64,000 bases of DNA. Origin: Gloeotrichia echinulata CP02. GTDB taxonomy: Bacteria; Cyanobacteriota; Cyanobacteriia; Cyanobacteriales; Nostocaceae. Below the pieces are notes generated by a model. That model worked only from the letters and a program-made list of their open reading frames with translations. It was not told the DNA's origin and made no database searches. The stretch is from assembly GCA_038087035.1 (NCBI GenBank), contig CP051187.1, positions 4,531,001 to 4,595,000 of the forward strand. Reading direction: 5' to 3'. Each line of letters begins with the position of its first letter. The first letter of the stretch is position 1. Of this stretch, positions 33,605 to 42,628 are shown one piece after another. Position numbers and translations under genes: made by a program.

Positions 33605-33901
33605 CTATATTCCTACTTCAGATAATAAAGTTTGCATAGCCTCCCAGGATAGTCCTTGTTGGATATAACGAGGCGCTTCAGGATTATAAGGACTTTTTAT
33701 TCGGTCAATACTGAGAATCTTTGCCCCATCTGGTAGCACGGGTACATCGGGATCAAACGCCGTCGGGCGCATCAACGAACTGGAAAAACCTTTGAAAATA
33801 GCAATTTTCTCTTCCTCGTTGTCGATTTCCACCGTTAGCAGTAAAACTTCTTGTGGACGTTTGGCGGTATATTGTTCCAGTCTCTTGCCAATGGAATCCA
33901 T
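33605..33901 (-). CDS. Conserved small cyanobacterial protein (98 aa)
   Basis: A 98-residue soluble protein: IGKRLEQYTAKRPQEVLLLTVEI, a central strand-rich segment (EKIAIFKGFSSSLMRPTAF), DPDVPVLPDGAKILSIDRI and a C-terminal helix (SWEAMQTLLSEVGI). I believe it is widespread in cyanobacteria but do not know a function. It lies upstream of cbiD and guaA on the same strand and could share their transcript. Its last 15 codons have been duplicated downstream. STRR heptamers begin four bases before its start codon, so they form its leader. Confidence 0.78.
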   Translation of the reverse strand: MDSIGKRLEQYTAKRPQEVLLLTVEIDNEEEKIAIFKGFSSSLMRPTAFDPDVPVLPDGAKILSIDRIKSPYNPEAPRYIQQGLSWEAMQTLLSEVGI

Positions 33902-33904
33902 TGT

Positions 33905-33978
33905 TTATTATTTGTCAATTGTCAGTTGTCGATTGTCAGTTGTCAATTGTCAGTTGTCAGTTGTCAATTGTCAGTTGT
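33905..33978. repeat. STRR array, TTGTCAG/TTGTCAA heptamer
   Basis: About ten heptamers alternating TTGTCAG and TTGTCAA, upstream of the 98-aa gene. Confidence 0.93.
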
Positions 33979-34009
33979 GATTAGTGTTTAATTGAAGTCG
34001 GCGGTTTAT

Positions 34010-34200
34010 CCATTCCGTTACATAAGACCTATTCATAACTACTCACAAATAGACAAATCTACTCATGTTATGTAGTTTGATGCTTACTTCCTGCTTTATT
34101 CTGGCAACGTCGGCGTTAACCAGTCCACAGGCTAAAACTGTCTAACTGACAGCTTGACTCAAATTAATTGCTGCGTTTAAATCTCGGTCAATCATCAAGC
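34010..34200 (-). ncRNA. Predicted omega RNA (reRNA) of the first tnpB
   Basis: By analogy with characterised TnpB systems, the guide RNA scaffold spans the 3' end of tnpB and the transposon right end, and its guide is the flanking DNA beyond about 34010. It is supported here only by position and by inverted repeats in the non-coding right end. I could not fold it. Confidence 0.35.
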
Positions 34201-35227
34201 CGCAGTTACCGCATTCAAACACTCGCTCATTCAAGGTGAGTGTTTCTTTTTTGGTTCCACAATGAGAGCAGATTTTGCTGGATGGGAACCATCGGTCAAC
34301 CACTACAAGCTTTGAACCATATAACTCACACTTGTAGGTCAATTGACGGCGAAACTCATAAAATCCCATATCCGCAATAGATTTAGCTAGCTTATGGTTA
34401 GCCATCATACCGGACACATTGAGGTCTTCAATCACTACTATGCCGTGGTTCTTAGCAAGTAATGTTGTGAGTTTGTGCAATGTATCTTTTCTGATGTTGG
34501 CAATCTTTCTATGCAGTCTAGCAATCTTTATCTGTGCTTTCTTCCAGTTAGCTGAACCGATGACTTTATGACGATTCAACCATTGCATTCTTGACAGCTT
34601 GACTTCATATTTCTTGTAGGATTTGCCTCCTAAAAAAACTTCACCAGTGGAGAGTATAGCCAGTTCCTTAACACCAAGGTCAACGCCGACAATACTCCTG
34701 TTGCCTAAATCCTGTTGTTCTACATCGAATCTGAAACTGATAAACCATCTGTCGGCTTGACGAGATATTGTACAAGATTTAGTTAATACTTGTGGTAGGC
34801 GCTCATAGGTCTTGAGGACGCCAATCACAGGTACTTGAATTTTGTTACTACCGATAATTTTGACCGTACCTTCTAACGTGAAAGAATCACGTTTACCTTT
34901 CTTTTTGAACTTTGGCACACCAGCAGTCTTGTGAAAGCAACGCTTCCAAGCTTCGCGTAAAGCCATCAATGCTTGCTGTGGAGTGCTTTTAGAACATTCG
35001 TAATACCATTCATTTTCAGATTTTACCAATGCTACTAACCATTTATGCAAGTCAATTGCCGTCGGAAATTTGATTTTAGACTCAGGATTCGCTTTGTTGT
35101 GGTCAAGTATCTGTTTAGTTAAAGCCAATCCCCAATTCCAAGCATGACGTGCTACTCCACAATGTTTTCTCAATGCTGTGCGTTGTTGGTTATTCAACTT
35201 CAACTCAGTTTGGAAACCAACCAGCAT
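34142..35227 (-). CDS. tnpB: TnpB RNA-guided nuclease, intact
   Basis: A 361-residue TnpB. The RuvC-like catalytic residues are all visible: Asp in IVGVDLGVKELAILS, Glu in IVVIEDLNVSGM and the final Asp in IDRDLNAAIN. The zinc finger is complete (ICSHCGTKKE, then FECGNCGLM). The N-terminus (MLVGFQTELKLNNQQRTALRKH) is the usual helix-turn-helix start. TnpB proteins are RNA-guided DNA nucleases that help the element persist after excision. A ribosome-binding AGGAGGT lies just before the ATG. It looks functional. Confidence 0.95.
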   Translation of the reverse strand: MLVGFQTELKLNNQQRTALRKHCGVARHAWNWGLALTKQILDHNKANPESKIKFPTAIDLHKWLVALVKSENEWYYECSKSTPQQALMALREAWKRCFHKTAGVPKFKKKGKRDSFTLEGTVKIIGSNKIQVPVIGVLKTYERLPQVLTKSCTISRQADRWFISFRFDVEQQDLGNRSIVGVDLGVKELAILSTGEVFLGGKSYKKYEVKLSRMQWLNRHKVIGSANWKKAQIKIARLHRKIANIRKDTLHKLTTLLAKNHGIVVIEDLNVSGMMANHKLAKSIADMGFYEFRRQLTYKCELYGSKLVVVDRWFPSSKICSHCGTKKETLTLNERVFECGNCGLMIDRDLNAAINLSQAVS

Positions 35228-35387
35228 TAAACCACCTCCTAATTACCAGCTTTTCAATTACTTAATTGCATCAGTGTATCTTGTTGACCAACTCATTGCA
35301 GCTCCAAGCGAAAATGAGTAGCAATGAGTAGAGGTGAGCAGAAATTAAGTTACACTTACTAACCCTTGTGGATGGAGTTTTGATCAC

Positions 35388-36017
35388 TCAAGACTGTGTG
35401 GCTGAACGTCCCTGCTTGGCAAGCTTGATGAGGACAAAGTAACTTAAATAAAGGACGTAAATTATTAAACCACTTATTCCCAGAAAGCCCAGGAAGCCAG
35501 GTTTACTATTCGCATGGAAATATTCTCTAAAGAGTAACGGGGCTTCAAACCAGACGCTACAGTAAGAAGATTGGGCGGGATCGGAAAAAGCACAACCTAA
35601 AAAAGGTATAAAGGCAATAGTGCCCAAAATACAATAAACACTCATAGCCCAGCGCCAAGAGGTAAAAACCAGTTTCAACGAACCGCTAGCCTGATACTCA
35701 ATTTCATCATTGAGATCCACCCAAAACCACAGCGAAACGGGAATTAGTATTTGTGCCATCAATCCTGAGATAAAACTGACCCCAAACCCACCAATCATGA
35801 GATAAATTGTGATTGCCAGCAAACTGGATACTTTCCAGTAAATTATCAACAAGCGTTGTATGGCTTCAGTTTTTTGTACATAAGCCCAAATCAACAGAAT
35901 TAGGGGAATAATTACGGCAAATAATACCGCCAGTCGGTAGTCAATCCAGACATAGGGGCGAAACCAAATATTTTCTGGCTGTATCGCTTCCTGTATGGTT
36001 CCTAACATTAAATCCAT
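35388..36017 (-). CDS. DUF3177 membrane protein
   Basis: A 209-residue integral membrane protein with about five hydrophobic helices (around residues 28-48, 60-95, 120-140 and 175-198). It matches the cyanobacterial DUF3177 family as I recall it (PYVWIDYRLAVLFAVIIPLILLIWA near the start, FGVSFISGLMAQILIPVSLWFWVDL in the middle). Function is unknown. It lies next to cp12 on the same strand, 182 bases away. The ATG is followed at once by LMLGTIQEAIQPENIWFRPY, a soluble N-terminal stretch. Confidence 0.82.
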   Translation of the reverse strand: MDLMLGTIQEAIQPENIWFRPYVWIDYRLAVLFAVIIPLILLIWAYVQKTEAIQRLLIIYWKVSSLLAITIYLMIGGFGVSFISGLMAQILIPVSLWFWVDLNDEIEYQASGSLKLVFTSWRWAMSVYCILGTIAFIPFLGCAFSDPAQSSYCSVWFEAPLLFREYFHANSKPGFLGFLGISGLIIYVLYLSYFVLIKLAKQGRSATQS

Positions 36018-36199
36018 GATTTTTTTAACCTATTGTCCTTATGCAGAGAAGCCGCCCAACGCAGTGGTTTGGCTAAACGAGTAAACCTCGCTTTTAGCTT
36101 ACTTTACGCAGGCGGACTTGGTTTGTTTATCCGTGACTTCTAGTCGTTTGGACAAGGTGCTTGCCCGTCAGAAGAGTAGAAAATTTGTTAACTTAATTT

Positions 36200-36445
36200 C
36201 TAGTCTTCGTAAAGCCGACATTCAACTGCTTCTGGGTTGTCATCACAGTATTGCTCTAGGGAGTTTTTTGGTTTGCTTTGGCGCTGATGGGAGGCTTCAG
36301 CTTGCAGTTCTTCAACTGCATCCCAAGCCGCAGCACATTCAGCAGATGTACTACCTGCTACATCACAGACAGTACGAGCTTGTTCAACTTCTTCTTGGAT
36401 TTTTTCTTGGATGTCGTCTGTGGCTTTTGTTTGGATGTTGGTCAT
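36200..36445 (-). CDS. cp12: CP12, Calvin-cycle regulator
   Basis: An 81-residue intrinsically disordered protein that brings phosphoribulokinase and glyceraldehyde-3-phosphate dehydrogenase into an inactive complex in the dark. It has both redox-active cysteine pairs: the N-terminal CDVAGSTSAEC and the C-terminal YCDDNPEAVEC that docks in the dehydrogenase. The signature AAWDAVEELQAEASHQ is also present. Length and ending (CRLYED) are typical. It is controlled by thioredoxin through disulphide formation. Confidence 0.97.
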   Translation of the reverse strand: MTNIQTKATDDIQEKIQEEVEQARTVCDVAGSTSAECAAAWDAVEELQAEASHQRQSKPKNSLEQYCDDNPEAVECRLYED

Positions 36446-36736
36446 AGCTTTAATCTCGTTGTGTGGTGTTAATACCCGTATAGAAATTTTGCAAAAATGG
36501 CAGTTTTTTTGTTCTATCGCTCACCATTCTAACCACCTAGCAGTTAAGTTAGTGTTTTAGACTGGTAATCTATAACTAATACAACGAATTAGGGTATCTA
36601 GACTGTATTTATATTTATCTTTTAAGATTTCCTAGAGTCAGTATGCGAAAAGTACAATCATACAATATATTTAGTGCATCTAATGGAGAATGACAACCTT
36701 AGCTTCTGGGATGAGAAAGCGCACCGAGGAGGTCTA
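36446..36736. other. cp12 upstream region
   Basis: AT-rich DNA presumed to hold the cp12 promoter. No repeat or open frame worth calling. Confidence 0.5.
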
Positions 36737-36859
36737 AAAATCTGGAAAAATATGCAAAGGATCGCTAAATCGTGCCTGGACATCCAGTGGCTACGCGCTC
36801 CCATGCTCCCGTTGAAACGTCAAGTAATGTCTGGTTTTGTCCAGAATTTTATTTAGCAG
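36737..36859 (+). mobile_element. Solo right-end remnant of a tnpB element
   Basis: It matches the last codons and right end of the broken tnpB element at 49430-50600. The shared block runs from CTCCCATGCTCCCGTTGAAA through TGTCTGG, TTTGTCCAGA and TAGCAG. The rest of the element is gone. If TnpB guide RNAs of this family come from this end, this could be an orphan scaffold. Confidence 0.75.
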
Positions 36860-36955
36860 ATTAAGATATCTGTTGTCAAGACTTCTAGAGTGCAATTCTT
36901 CCGCAGATCAAAAATCAAAAACTACTAGCCTCACAACAGAAAGAGCCGAAAACTC

Positions 36956-38188
36956 ATGGCAGACCAAATGCAGTGGGCAAACGCCCTATCAACCCGTCCT
37001 TCTTTGGAAGCAGCTGTTACAGATGTTGTAGAACAGGCTGTCTCATTGTTAACAGCACCTGCGGATTTAGGGCTGGTATTCATTTCTTCTGCTTTTGCAA
37101 GTGAGTATTCCCGACTATTACCCTTGTTGGCCGAGAAACTATCAGTACGTGTGCTGATTGGATGTAGTGGTGGTGGTGTGATTGGCACAACGGCTAATGG
37201 AGAAATCCAAGAGTTGGAAGCAGAAGCAGCTATCAGTTTGACTTTGGCACATCTTCCAGGGGTGGATTTGCAAGTATTTCATGTTGTGTCCGAAGAATTA
37301 CCTGACTTGGATAGTTCACCAGATGCTTGGATTGATTTGATCGGTGTACCACCATCACCAACACCCCAGTTTATCTTGCTGTGCGGTTCATTTTCATCGG
37401 GAATCAGTGATTTATTGCAGGGTCTGGATTTTGCTTATCCTGGGTCAGTAACGGTGGGGGGACAGGCTAGTGCAGGGGGGATGAGTGGTCGTATTGCCCT
37501 ATTTTGTAACGATCCCTGCGGCGGGAAGCGCCAACGCTTGTATCGTGAGGGAACCCTAGGCTTGGCTTTGAGTGGCAATATTGCTGTAGAAACAATTGTC
37601 TCCCAAGGATGCCGACGAATTGGTAAACCATTGCAAGTCACAAAATCTGAACGTAATATCATCCTAGAACTGGATGAACAAGTGCCTCTAATGGTTTTGC
37701 GAGAATTGATTTCTAATCTGAGCGAAAAAGAGCGGATGTTGGCACAGCATTCATTGTTTGTCGGTCTGGCAATGGATGTATTTAAGCTGACTTTGCAGCA
37801 GGGAGACTTTTTAATTCGTAGCATACTTGGGGTAGATCCATCAGCCGGGGCGATCGCCATTGGCGATCGCGTCCGTCCCGGTCAACGGCTGCAATTCCAC
37901 CTCCGCGATGCTGAAGCCTCCGCCGAAGACCTGGAATTATTGCTACAACGGTATCAAAACCAACGAACCTCCCAAACCTCTGCTGTTGCTGCGTTGATGT
38001 TTTCCTGTGTCGGTCGTGGCGAAGGACTTTACGGCCAAAGCAATTTTGATTCTGACCTATTTAGACGCTACCTCAAGGATATCCCTGTAGGCGGCTTTTT
38101 CTGTAACGGCGAAATCGGTCCTATTGCTGGTAGTACCTTCCTCCACGGTTATACCTCAGTATTTGGCATTTATCGAGCAATCTCCTAG
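36956..38188 (+). CDS. FIST-domain signal-transduction protein
   Basis: A 410-residue soluble protein with a FIST N domain (about residues 30-230, containing GLVFISSAFASEY, VLIGCSGGGVIG and GSVTVGGQASAGG) and a FIST C domain (about 235-395, with SCVGRGEGLYG, PVGGFFCNGEIGPI and FLHGYTSVFGIYRA). FIST modules are predicted ligand sensors that often pair with kinases or cyclase outputs; this protein has only the sensor part. It stands alone, reading away from cp12, with a tnpB right-end remnant about 100 bases upstream. Confidence 0.9.
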   Translation: MADQMQWANALSTRPSLEAAVTDVVEQAVSLLTAPADLGLVFISSAFASEYSRLLPLLAEKLSVRVLIGCSGGGVIGTTANGEIQELEAEAAISLTLAHLPGVDLQVFHVVSEELPDLDSSPDAWIDLIGVPPSPTPQFILLCGSFSSGISDLLQGLDFAYPGSVTVGGQASAGGMSGRIALFCNDPCGGKRQRLYREGTLGLALSGNIAVETIVSQGCRRIGKPLQVTKSERNIILELDEQVPLMVLRELISNLSEKERMLAQHSLFVGLAMDVFKLTLQQGDFLIRSILGVDPSAGAIAIGDRVRPGQRLQFHLRDAEASAEDLELLLQRYQNQRTSQTSAVAALMFSCVGRGEGLYGQSNFDSDLFRRYLKDIPVGGFFCNGEIGPIAGSTFLHGYTSVFGIYRAIS

Positions 38189-38235
38189 TCAAGTATTTGC
38201 CGGACTTACACCGACATTTCTTTAGAAACCGGACA
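38187..38235. repeat. Dispersed repeat, copy also at 49236
   Basis: TAGTCAAGTATTTGCCGGAC and following bases recur at 49236-49285 with about 80 percent identity. The second copy lies just upstream of the broken tnpB element. Nature unknown. Confidence 0.6.
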
Positions 38236-38363
38236 GGTTATTGAGTCAGCAGAGGCTTTGAGGAATGAAGGTGGTATTATCCTCGCCTCAAAATAGATGC
38301 GGTTTGAGACTAACAAACACTTAGCAATACTTAATGTTTGATAACCTAATTATTAGGTTACAA

Positions 38364-38717
38364 TAGTTTTACTGACAGGCAAACACAATCTCGCTCAAGG
38401 TCCAGCGGCTGGAACTCATTTTACTTTGGGTACTACCGCCTAACGTTATCAAGAACGTTATTGGCACGAGCGCCAGTTTATTTAATACCGTTGAGGAATT
38501 ACGTACAGTTGCAGATGCTGCTCGATGGTTGCTTGCTACTCTCGCAGTCGCTTGGGTGCTAGCCAATCCGGTTATTACTGCTCCTATTATTGGCGTTAGC
38601 CGTCCAGAACAATTGGCTGATAGCTTAAAGGCGGTAGAAATAAAACTTGATGATAATTTGTAACAAAAACTTAATGATATTACTGCTGAATATCGCAAGG
38701 GAGATTCTGGAAGCTAG
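38364..38717 (+). pseudogene. Aldo/keto reductase pseudogene (C-terminal part)
   Basis: The translation recovers the C-terminal third of an aldo/keto reductase across two frames. The first piece is VLLTGKHNLAQGPAAGTHFT, then RYQERYWHERQF. After a frameshift near 38478 it continues with NTVEELRTVADAARW, VAWVLANPVITAPIIGVSRP and LNDITAEYRKGD. It contains a TAA in place of Gln at 38441-38443 and another TAA at 38661-38663. The N-terminal catalytic part is absent. It ends two bases before the ABC exporter gene and may have been the first gene of that operon. Confidence 0.88.
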
Positions 38718-38719
38718 CA

Positions 38720-40579
38720 ATGGTTAATTCAGAGACATATACTAAAAACAAAAAATCTCTTTTATCTCAAACATTTTCCAGGGCTGCTGAAGCGCCAGCG
38801 CTACCTACAACGCCCTTTGGGTTTATTTGCTATTTCGTCAAATATTACCGTTGGTGGTATGTAGTAATAGTCATTCTGGAGGCAATACACGCGACATGCG
38901 GCATCATGTTGCCCTATGCGATTGGTGAGATTATTCGCAGTGTGACAAAATCGACGGGTGATAGCAAGTACATTTTTGATGCCGTGAGGCAACCCCTTAT
39001 GCTCTTCGCCGCATTGAGTGTGGGGGAAGTCGTATTCGGACGGTCATCTGGATTCTTGCAAACTGTCCGCCATCCAATCCACCGACAGCACATTGTCCGC
39101 TCGCTGTATGCCTACTTACAACAGCATTCCCACCGCTACCTAAGCAGCAGTTTTGCCGGGGCATTGGCACACCGCATCAGCGAAACTTCTTTGGGTGTAA
39201 CCCAGACGATGCAAATGCTGATTACTGAATTAATGCCCGTGATTATAGTACATGTCGTCTCCACGGTGTTACTGTATCGCGCCTATCCTCCACTGGCTGC
39301 ATTTGTGGGCGGGTGGGCAGTTCTCTTTGTGAGTATTTCCTTCTGGCTAGCGACACGCTGCCGAATTTACGCTCGCAGAGCCGCCAGCAAGAGAAGTGAA
39401 ACTACGGGCATGATTGTAGATTCTGTTACCAATCTTACCAGTAGCCGACTATTCGCACGTCTAGGTTTTGAACGACGCTATTTAAATGAGCAATTAAAGC
39501 GCGAACTCGTAGAGGTGAGAAAGTCAAACTGGTATTCAGAACGCATCCGCTGGTTTCAGTTTATCTCATCGGCAATTTTGAAAATTGGTACTTTGTATTA
39601 TTCGCTCTCCCTTTGGAGTCAGGGAAAGATTGCTGCTGCTGATTTTGTAGTAGCAACCAGTTTGTCGCTGTTGATCATCAGTGAAGCCCGCAATTTAAGT
39701 AAAAGGTTTCTAGAAATTTTTGAACATATTGGTAACATCAGTCATGGAGTTTCCACCATTATTCAACCCCACGAAATCATCGACCGCGAAAATGCCATCT
39801 CTCACTCCATCACTCAGGGACGCATTGAGTTTCGGAGAGTCAATTTCAGCTACTCAAATGAGAAGCAAGTATTTAACAACCTCTCTGTTGTAATTCAAGC
39901 AGGACAACGTGTGGGACTGGTGGGATTTTCTGGCTCTGGAAAATCCAGCTTTGTGAATTTGATTTTGCGTCTTTTCGACCCTCAATCTGGGAAAATTCTC
40001 ATTGATGGGGTTGATATTAGGGATATGACCCAGGAAGCCCTCCACTCGCAAATTAGTTTGATTCCCCAAGACCCATCTTTGTTCCATCGAACATTATTAG
40101 AAAATGTTCGTTACGGTCGATTAGAAGCAACGGATGAGGAAGTAATTGAGGCATCGCGTAAAGCTTACGCTCACGATTTTATCTCCCGGATTGAAGAAGG
40201 CTACGATTCCCTGGTGGGCGAACGCGGTGTCAAACTTTCTGGAGGACAAAGACAGCGCATTGCCATTGCTAGGGTCATCCTCAAAGATGCGCCAATCCTG
40301 ATCTTAGATGAAGCAACTTCCAGCCTCGATTCAATCACTGAAAAAGCGATTCAAGATACTCTCGATTTAGCAATGCAAGGGAAAACAGTTATCGTAGTAG
40401 CTCATCGCTTATCCACTATTTCCCACCTAGATCGTATTTTAGTGTTTGATAACGGTCGCATTGTCGAAGATGGAACCCATCAGGAATTACTCACAAAACA
40501 TGGTGCCTACTATAAGTTATGGAAAATGCAGGCTGGGGGATTTTTGCCTGTAGAAGCTACTAGTAATGGCAAAGTATAA
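38720..40579 (+). CDS. ABC exporter, fused permease and ATPase
   Basis: A 619-residue half-exporter. Residues 1-340 contain the six-helix permease. The ATPase has Walker A (VGFSGSGKSS), Q-loop (IPQDPSLFHRT), signature (LSGGQRQRIAIARV), Walker B (ILILDEATSSLD) and H-loop (VAHRLS). It is the first intact gene of a three-gene operon with a flavoprotein (23 bases later) and a dicluster ferredoxin. Pairing an export-type transporter with redox enzymes of AprA/AprB type is unusual, since importers would be expected for sulfur scavenging. The substrate cannot be told from the sequence. Confidence 0.92.
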   Translation: MVNSETYTKNKKSLLSQTFSRAAEAPALPTTPFGFICYFVKYYRWWYVVIVILEAIHATCGIMLPYAIGEIIRSVTKSTGDSKYIFDAVRQPLMLFAALSVGEVVFGRSSGFLQTVRHPIHRQHIVRSLYAYLQQHSHRYLSSSFAGALAHRISETSLGVTQTMQMLITELMPVIIVHVVSTVLLYRAYPPLAAFVGGWAVLFVSISFWLATRCRIYARRAASKRSETTGMIVDSVTNLTSSRLFARLGFERRYLNEQLKRELVEVRKSNWYSERIRWFQFISSAILKIGTLYYSLSLWSQGKIAAADFVVATSLSLLIISEARNLSKRFLEIFEHIGNISHGVSTIIQPHEIIDRENAISHSITQGRIEFRRVNFSYSNEKQVFNNLSVVIQAGQRVGLVGFSGSGKSSFVNLILRLFDPQSGKILIDGVDIRDMTQEALHSQISLIPQDPSLFHRTLLENVRYGRLEATDEEVIEASRKAYAHDFISRIEEGYDSLVGERGVKLSGGQRQRIAIARVILKDAPILILDEATSSLDSITEKAIQDTLDLAMQGKTVIVVAHRLSTISHLDRILVFDNGRIVEDGTHQELLTKHGAYYKLWKMQAGGFLPVEATSNGKV

Positions 40580-40602
40580 AAATAAAAAGGGAGGCGAAAA
40601 AA

Positions 40603-42240
40603 TTGCTAACAGCTGATAGCCACAATGAACTAGAATTAATCGCTGACGTATTAGTTATTGGTGGTGGACCAGCCGCCGCCTGGGCAGCATCAGCAGCTGC
40701 ATCTCAAGGAGCTAAAGTCATCATTGCTGATAAAGGTTTTCTGGGTACGAGCGGTGCAGCAGCAGCTAGTGGCAATGGCATTATGGCTCCTTCCCCCGAA
40801 AACTGGGAAAAAGTTTTATCGGAGCGCTACCGCGTGGGGAAAAATTTAGCTAATTTACGTTGGATAGAGCGAGTTATCGAAAAAACTTGGCTCAGTTTGC
40901 CCCTTGTGGAAGATTGGGGCTATCGTTTCCCCAAAGAAAATGGGGAATCGGTGCGCCAAAGTTATTATGTCCCTGAATATATGCGGGTACTTCGCAAACA
41001 CCTTTTGCGTGTTGGCGTCCAGATTCTCGACCAAAGTCCTGCTCTAGAGCTTTTATTGGCTGACGATGGCTCGGTAGCGGGTGCAAGAGGAGTGCAACGG
41101 CAACATCATCGTGCCTATACTGTTCGTGCTGGTGCAGTAGTCTTGGCGAATGGCGGTTGCGCGTTCTTAAGTAAAGCTCTCGGTTGTAATACCAATACGG
41201 GCGATGGACTGCTGATGGCTGTGGAAGCTGGTGGCGAGCTCTCCAGCATGGAAGCGTCCAATCACTATGCTATCTCGACCGCTTTTAATGCTACAGTGAC
41301 GCGGGGCGTTCCCTTTGGCTGGGCGAGTTACACTGATGAAGCAGGCAATGACCTTGGTGGCTATATCGACGGTCGTCGCGACCCATCTTTCCTTCCCAAT
41401 GCGCTCCTGAAAGGCCCTGTTTATGCCCGTTTAGATAGAGCTACGCCTGAAGTCAAGGCTGTGATTGAAAAGTCTCATTTCATTGCTTTTCTACCTTACA
41501 AAAAAGCGGGCATTGACCCCTATACCGAACGGGTGCCTGTAACGCTGGTATTGGAAGGCACAGTTCGTGGCACGGGTGGAATTCGGATTATCAACGATAG
41601 TTGTGGTACAAAAGTTCCCGGACTATATGCTGCTGGGGATGCCGCATCGCGGGAGTTTTTAGCTGGTTTAGCTTCTGGGGGTGGCGGTCCCAATGCCGCT
41701 TGGGCAATTTCCACGGGACAATGGGCAGGAGTTGGTGCGGCGACTTTTGCTAAGAGCCTGGGCACACGCTCCCATGAACGAACTGTGCGTCCAGCTGGTC
41801 AAGTTGGGTTGAGAATGCAGTCCTCAACTCCAGAAACATTCGATAGCTCGGAAATTGTGCGCGGCGTCCAAGCAGAGATGTTCCCGTTGGAAAAAAATCA
41901 CTTCCGCTCCGAGTCGGGACTTTTGGAGTCGTTGGCTAAATTAGAAGTGCTGTGGCAGCAGGTGCAAGCAAATCCAAAACAGGATACAGTGCGCGATGTC
42001 GAACATTCTCGCCGAGCTGCTGCTCTGACGGCTGTAGCCCGATGGGCGTATTTTAGCGCGTTACATCGCACGGAAACGCGCAGCGAACATATTCGCGTGG
42101 ACTACCCGGAAACAGACCCAAATCAGCGTTACTACCAAGCTACAGGTGGCTTGGATCAGCTATGGGTAAGACGCGATTGGATTACGGATGCCGTTGCGAC
42201 ACAGGCAGTATCAAATACTCAAACAACAGCCTCAGTGTAA
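40603..42240 (+). CDS. FAD-dependent oxidoreductase, AprA/fumarate reductase-like
   Basis: A 545-residue flavoprotein of the fumarate reductase/succinate dehydrogenase/APS reductase superfamily. It has the FAD-binding fold VLVIGGGPAAAWAASAAASQ, a flexible glycine/alanine loop (GTSGAAAASGNGIMAP), RAGAVVLANGGCAFL and the C-terminal VPGLYAAGDAASREFLAGLASG. The start is TTG at 40603, preceded by GGGAGG at 40590-40595 at normal spacing. No membrane anchor is seen. The ferredoxin encoded 19 bases downstream is its likely redox partner, as AprB is for AprA. True APS reductase activity is not shown, and the substrate is unknown. Confidence 0.85.
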   Translation: MLTADSHNELELIADVLVIGGGPAAAWAASAAASQGAKVIIADKGFLGTSGAAAASGNGIMAPSPENWEKVLSERYRVGKNLANLRWIERVIEKTWLSLPLVEDWGYRFPKENGESVRQSYYVPEYMRVLRKHLLRVGVQILDQSPALELLLADDGSVAGARGVQRQHHRAYTVRAGAVVLANGGCAFLSKALGCNTNTGDGLLMAVEAGGELSSMEASNHYAISTAFNATVTRGVPFGWASYTDEAGNDLGGYIDGRRDPSFLPNALLKGPVYARLDRATPEVKAVIEKSHFIAFLPYKKAGIDPYTERVPVTLVLEGTVRGTGGIRIINDSCGTKVPGLYAAGDAASREFLAGLASGGGGPNAAWAISTGQWAGVGAATFAKSLGTRSHERTVRPAGQVGLRMQSSTPETFDSSEIVRGVQAEMFPLEKNHFRSESGLLESLAKLEVLWQQVQANPKQDTVRDVEHSRRAAALTAVARWAYFSALHRTETRSEHIRVDYPETDPNQRYYQATGGLDQLWVRRDWITDAVATQAVSNTQTTASV

Positions 42241-42259
42241 AAATTATATTAGGAGCAAT

Positions 42260-42601
42260 ATGATTGAGCTTGTCAGCCATAGCCTCTGTATAAACTGTAA
42301 TGTTTGCGTCCAAGTATGTCCGACTAATGTCTTTGATGCAGTCCCCAATCAACCACCTGTAATTGCTCGACAGGATGATTGTCAAACTTGTTTTATGTGC
42401 GAGGCGTATTGTCCGGTAGATGCGCTCTATGTTGCACCCCAATCCCATACCGAGATTGAAGTTAATGAGGGTGATTTAATTGAAAGTGGGATTATGGGCG
42501 AATATCGTCGCACTTTGGGCTGGGGGTATGGTAGAAAAAATAATAGTGAATTAGATACTGCTCATAAATTACGTCAGCTACCGCGCCCTGATCAAAGTTA
42601 A
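42260..42601 (+). CDS. Dicluster 4Fe-4S ferredoxin, AprB-like
   Basis: A 113-residue iron-sulfur protein with two complete cluster motifs (CINCNVCVQVCP and CQTCFMCEAYCP), so two 4Fe-4S clusters, followed by a 45-residue tail (LGWGYGRKNNSELDTA). The start is the ATG at 42260 with AGGAG nine bases upstream, not the earlier in-frame codon. Its place right after an AprA-like flavoprotein gene suggests it passes electrons to or from that enzyme. Confidence 0.92.
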   Translation: MIELVSHSLCINCNVCVQVCPTNVFDAVPNQPPVIARQDDCQTCFMCEAYCPVDALYVAPQSHTEIEVNEGDLIESGIMGEYRRTLGWGYGRKNNSELDTAHKLRQLPRPDQS

Positions 42602-42628
42602 TTTGGTGGTTAGATGGGACTACTATAG

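Larger units (their letters stand above)
34010..35335. mobile_element. tnpB-only transposon (IS200/IS605 or IS607 group)
   Basis: A tnpB gene flanked by subterminal GAGTAG/CTACTC words (35318-35335 and 34037-34067) and by an inverted TTACATAA/TTATGTAG pair (34018-34076). No tnpA or serine recombinase is present, so it depends on one supplied elsewhere. The boundaries are approximate. Confidence 0.6.
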
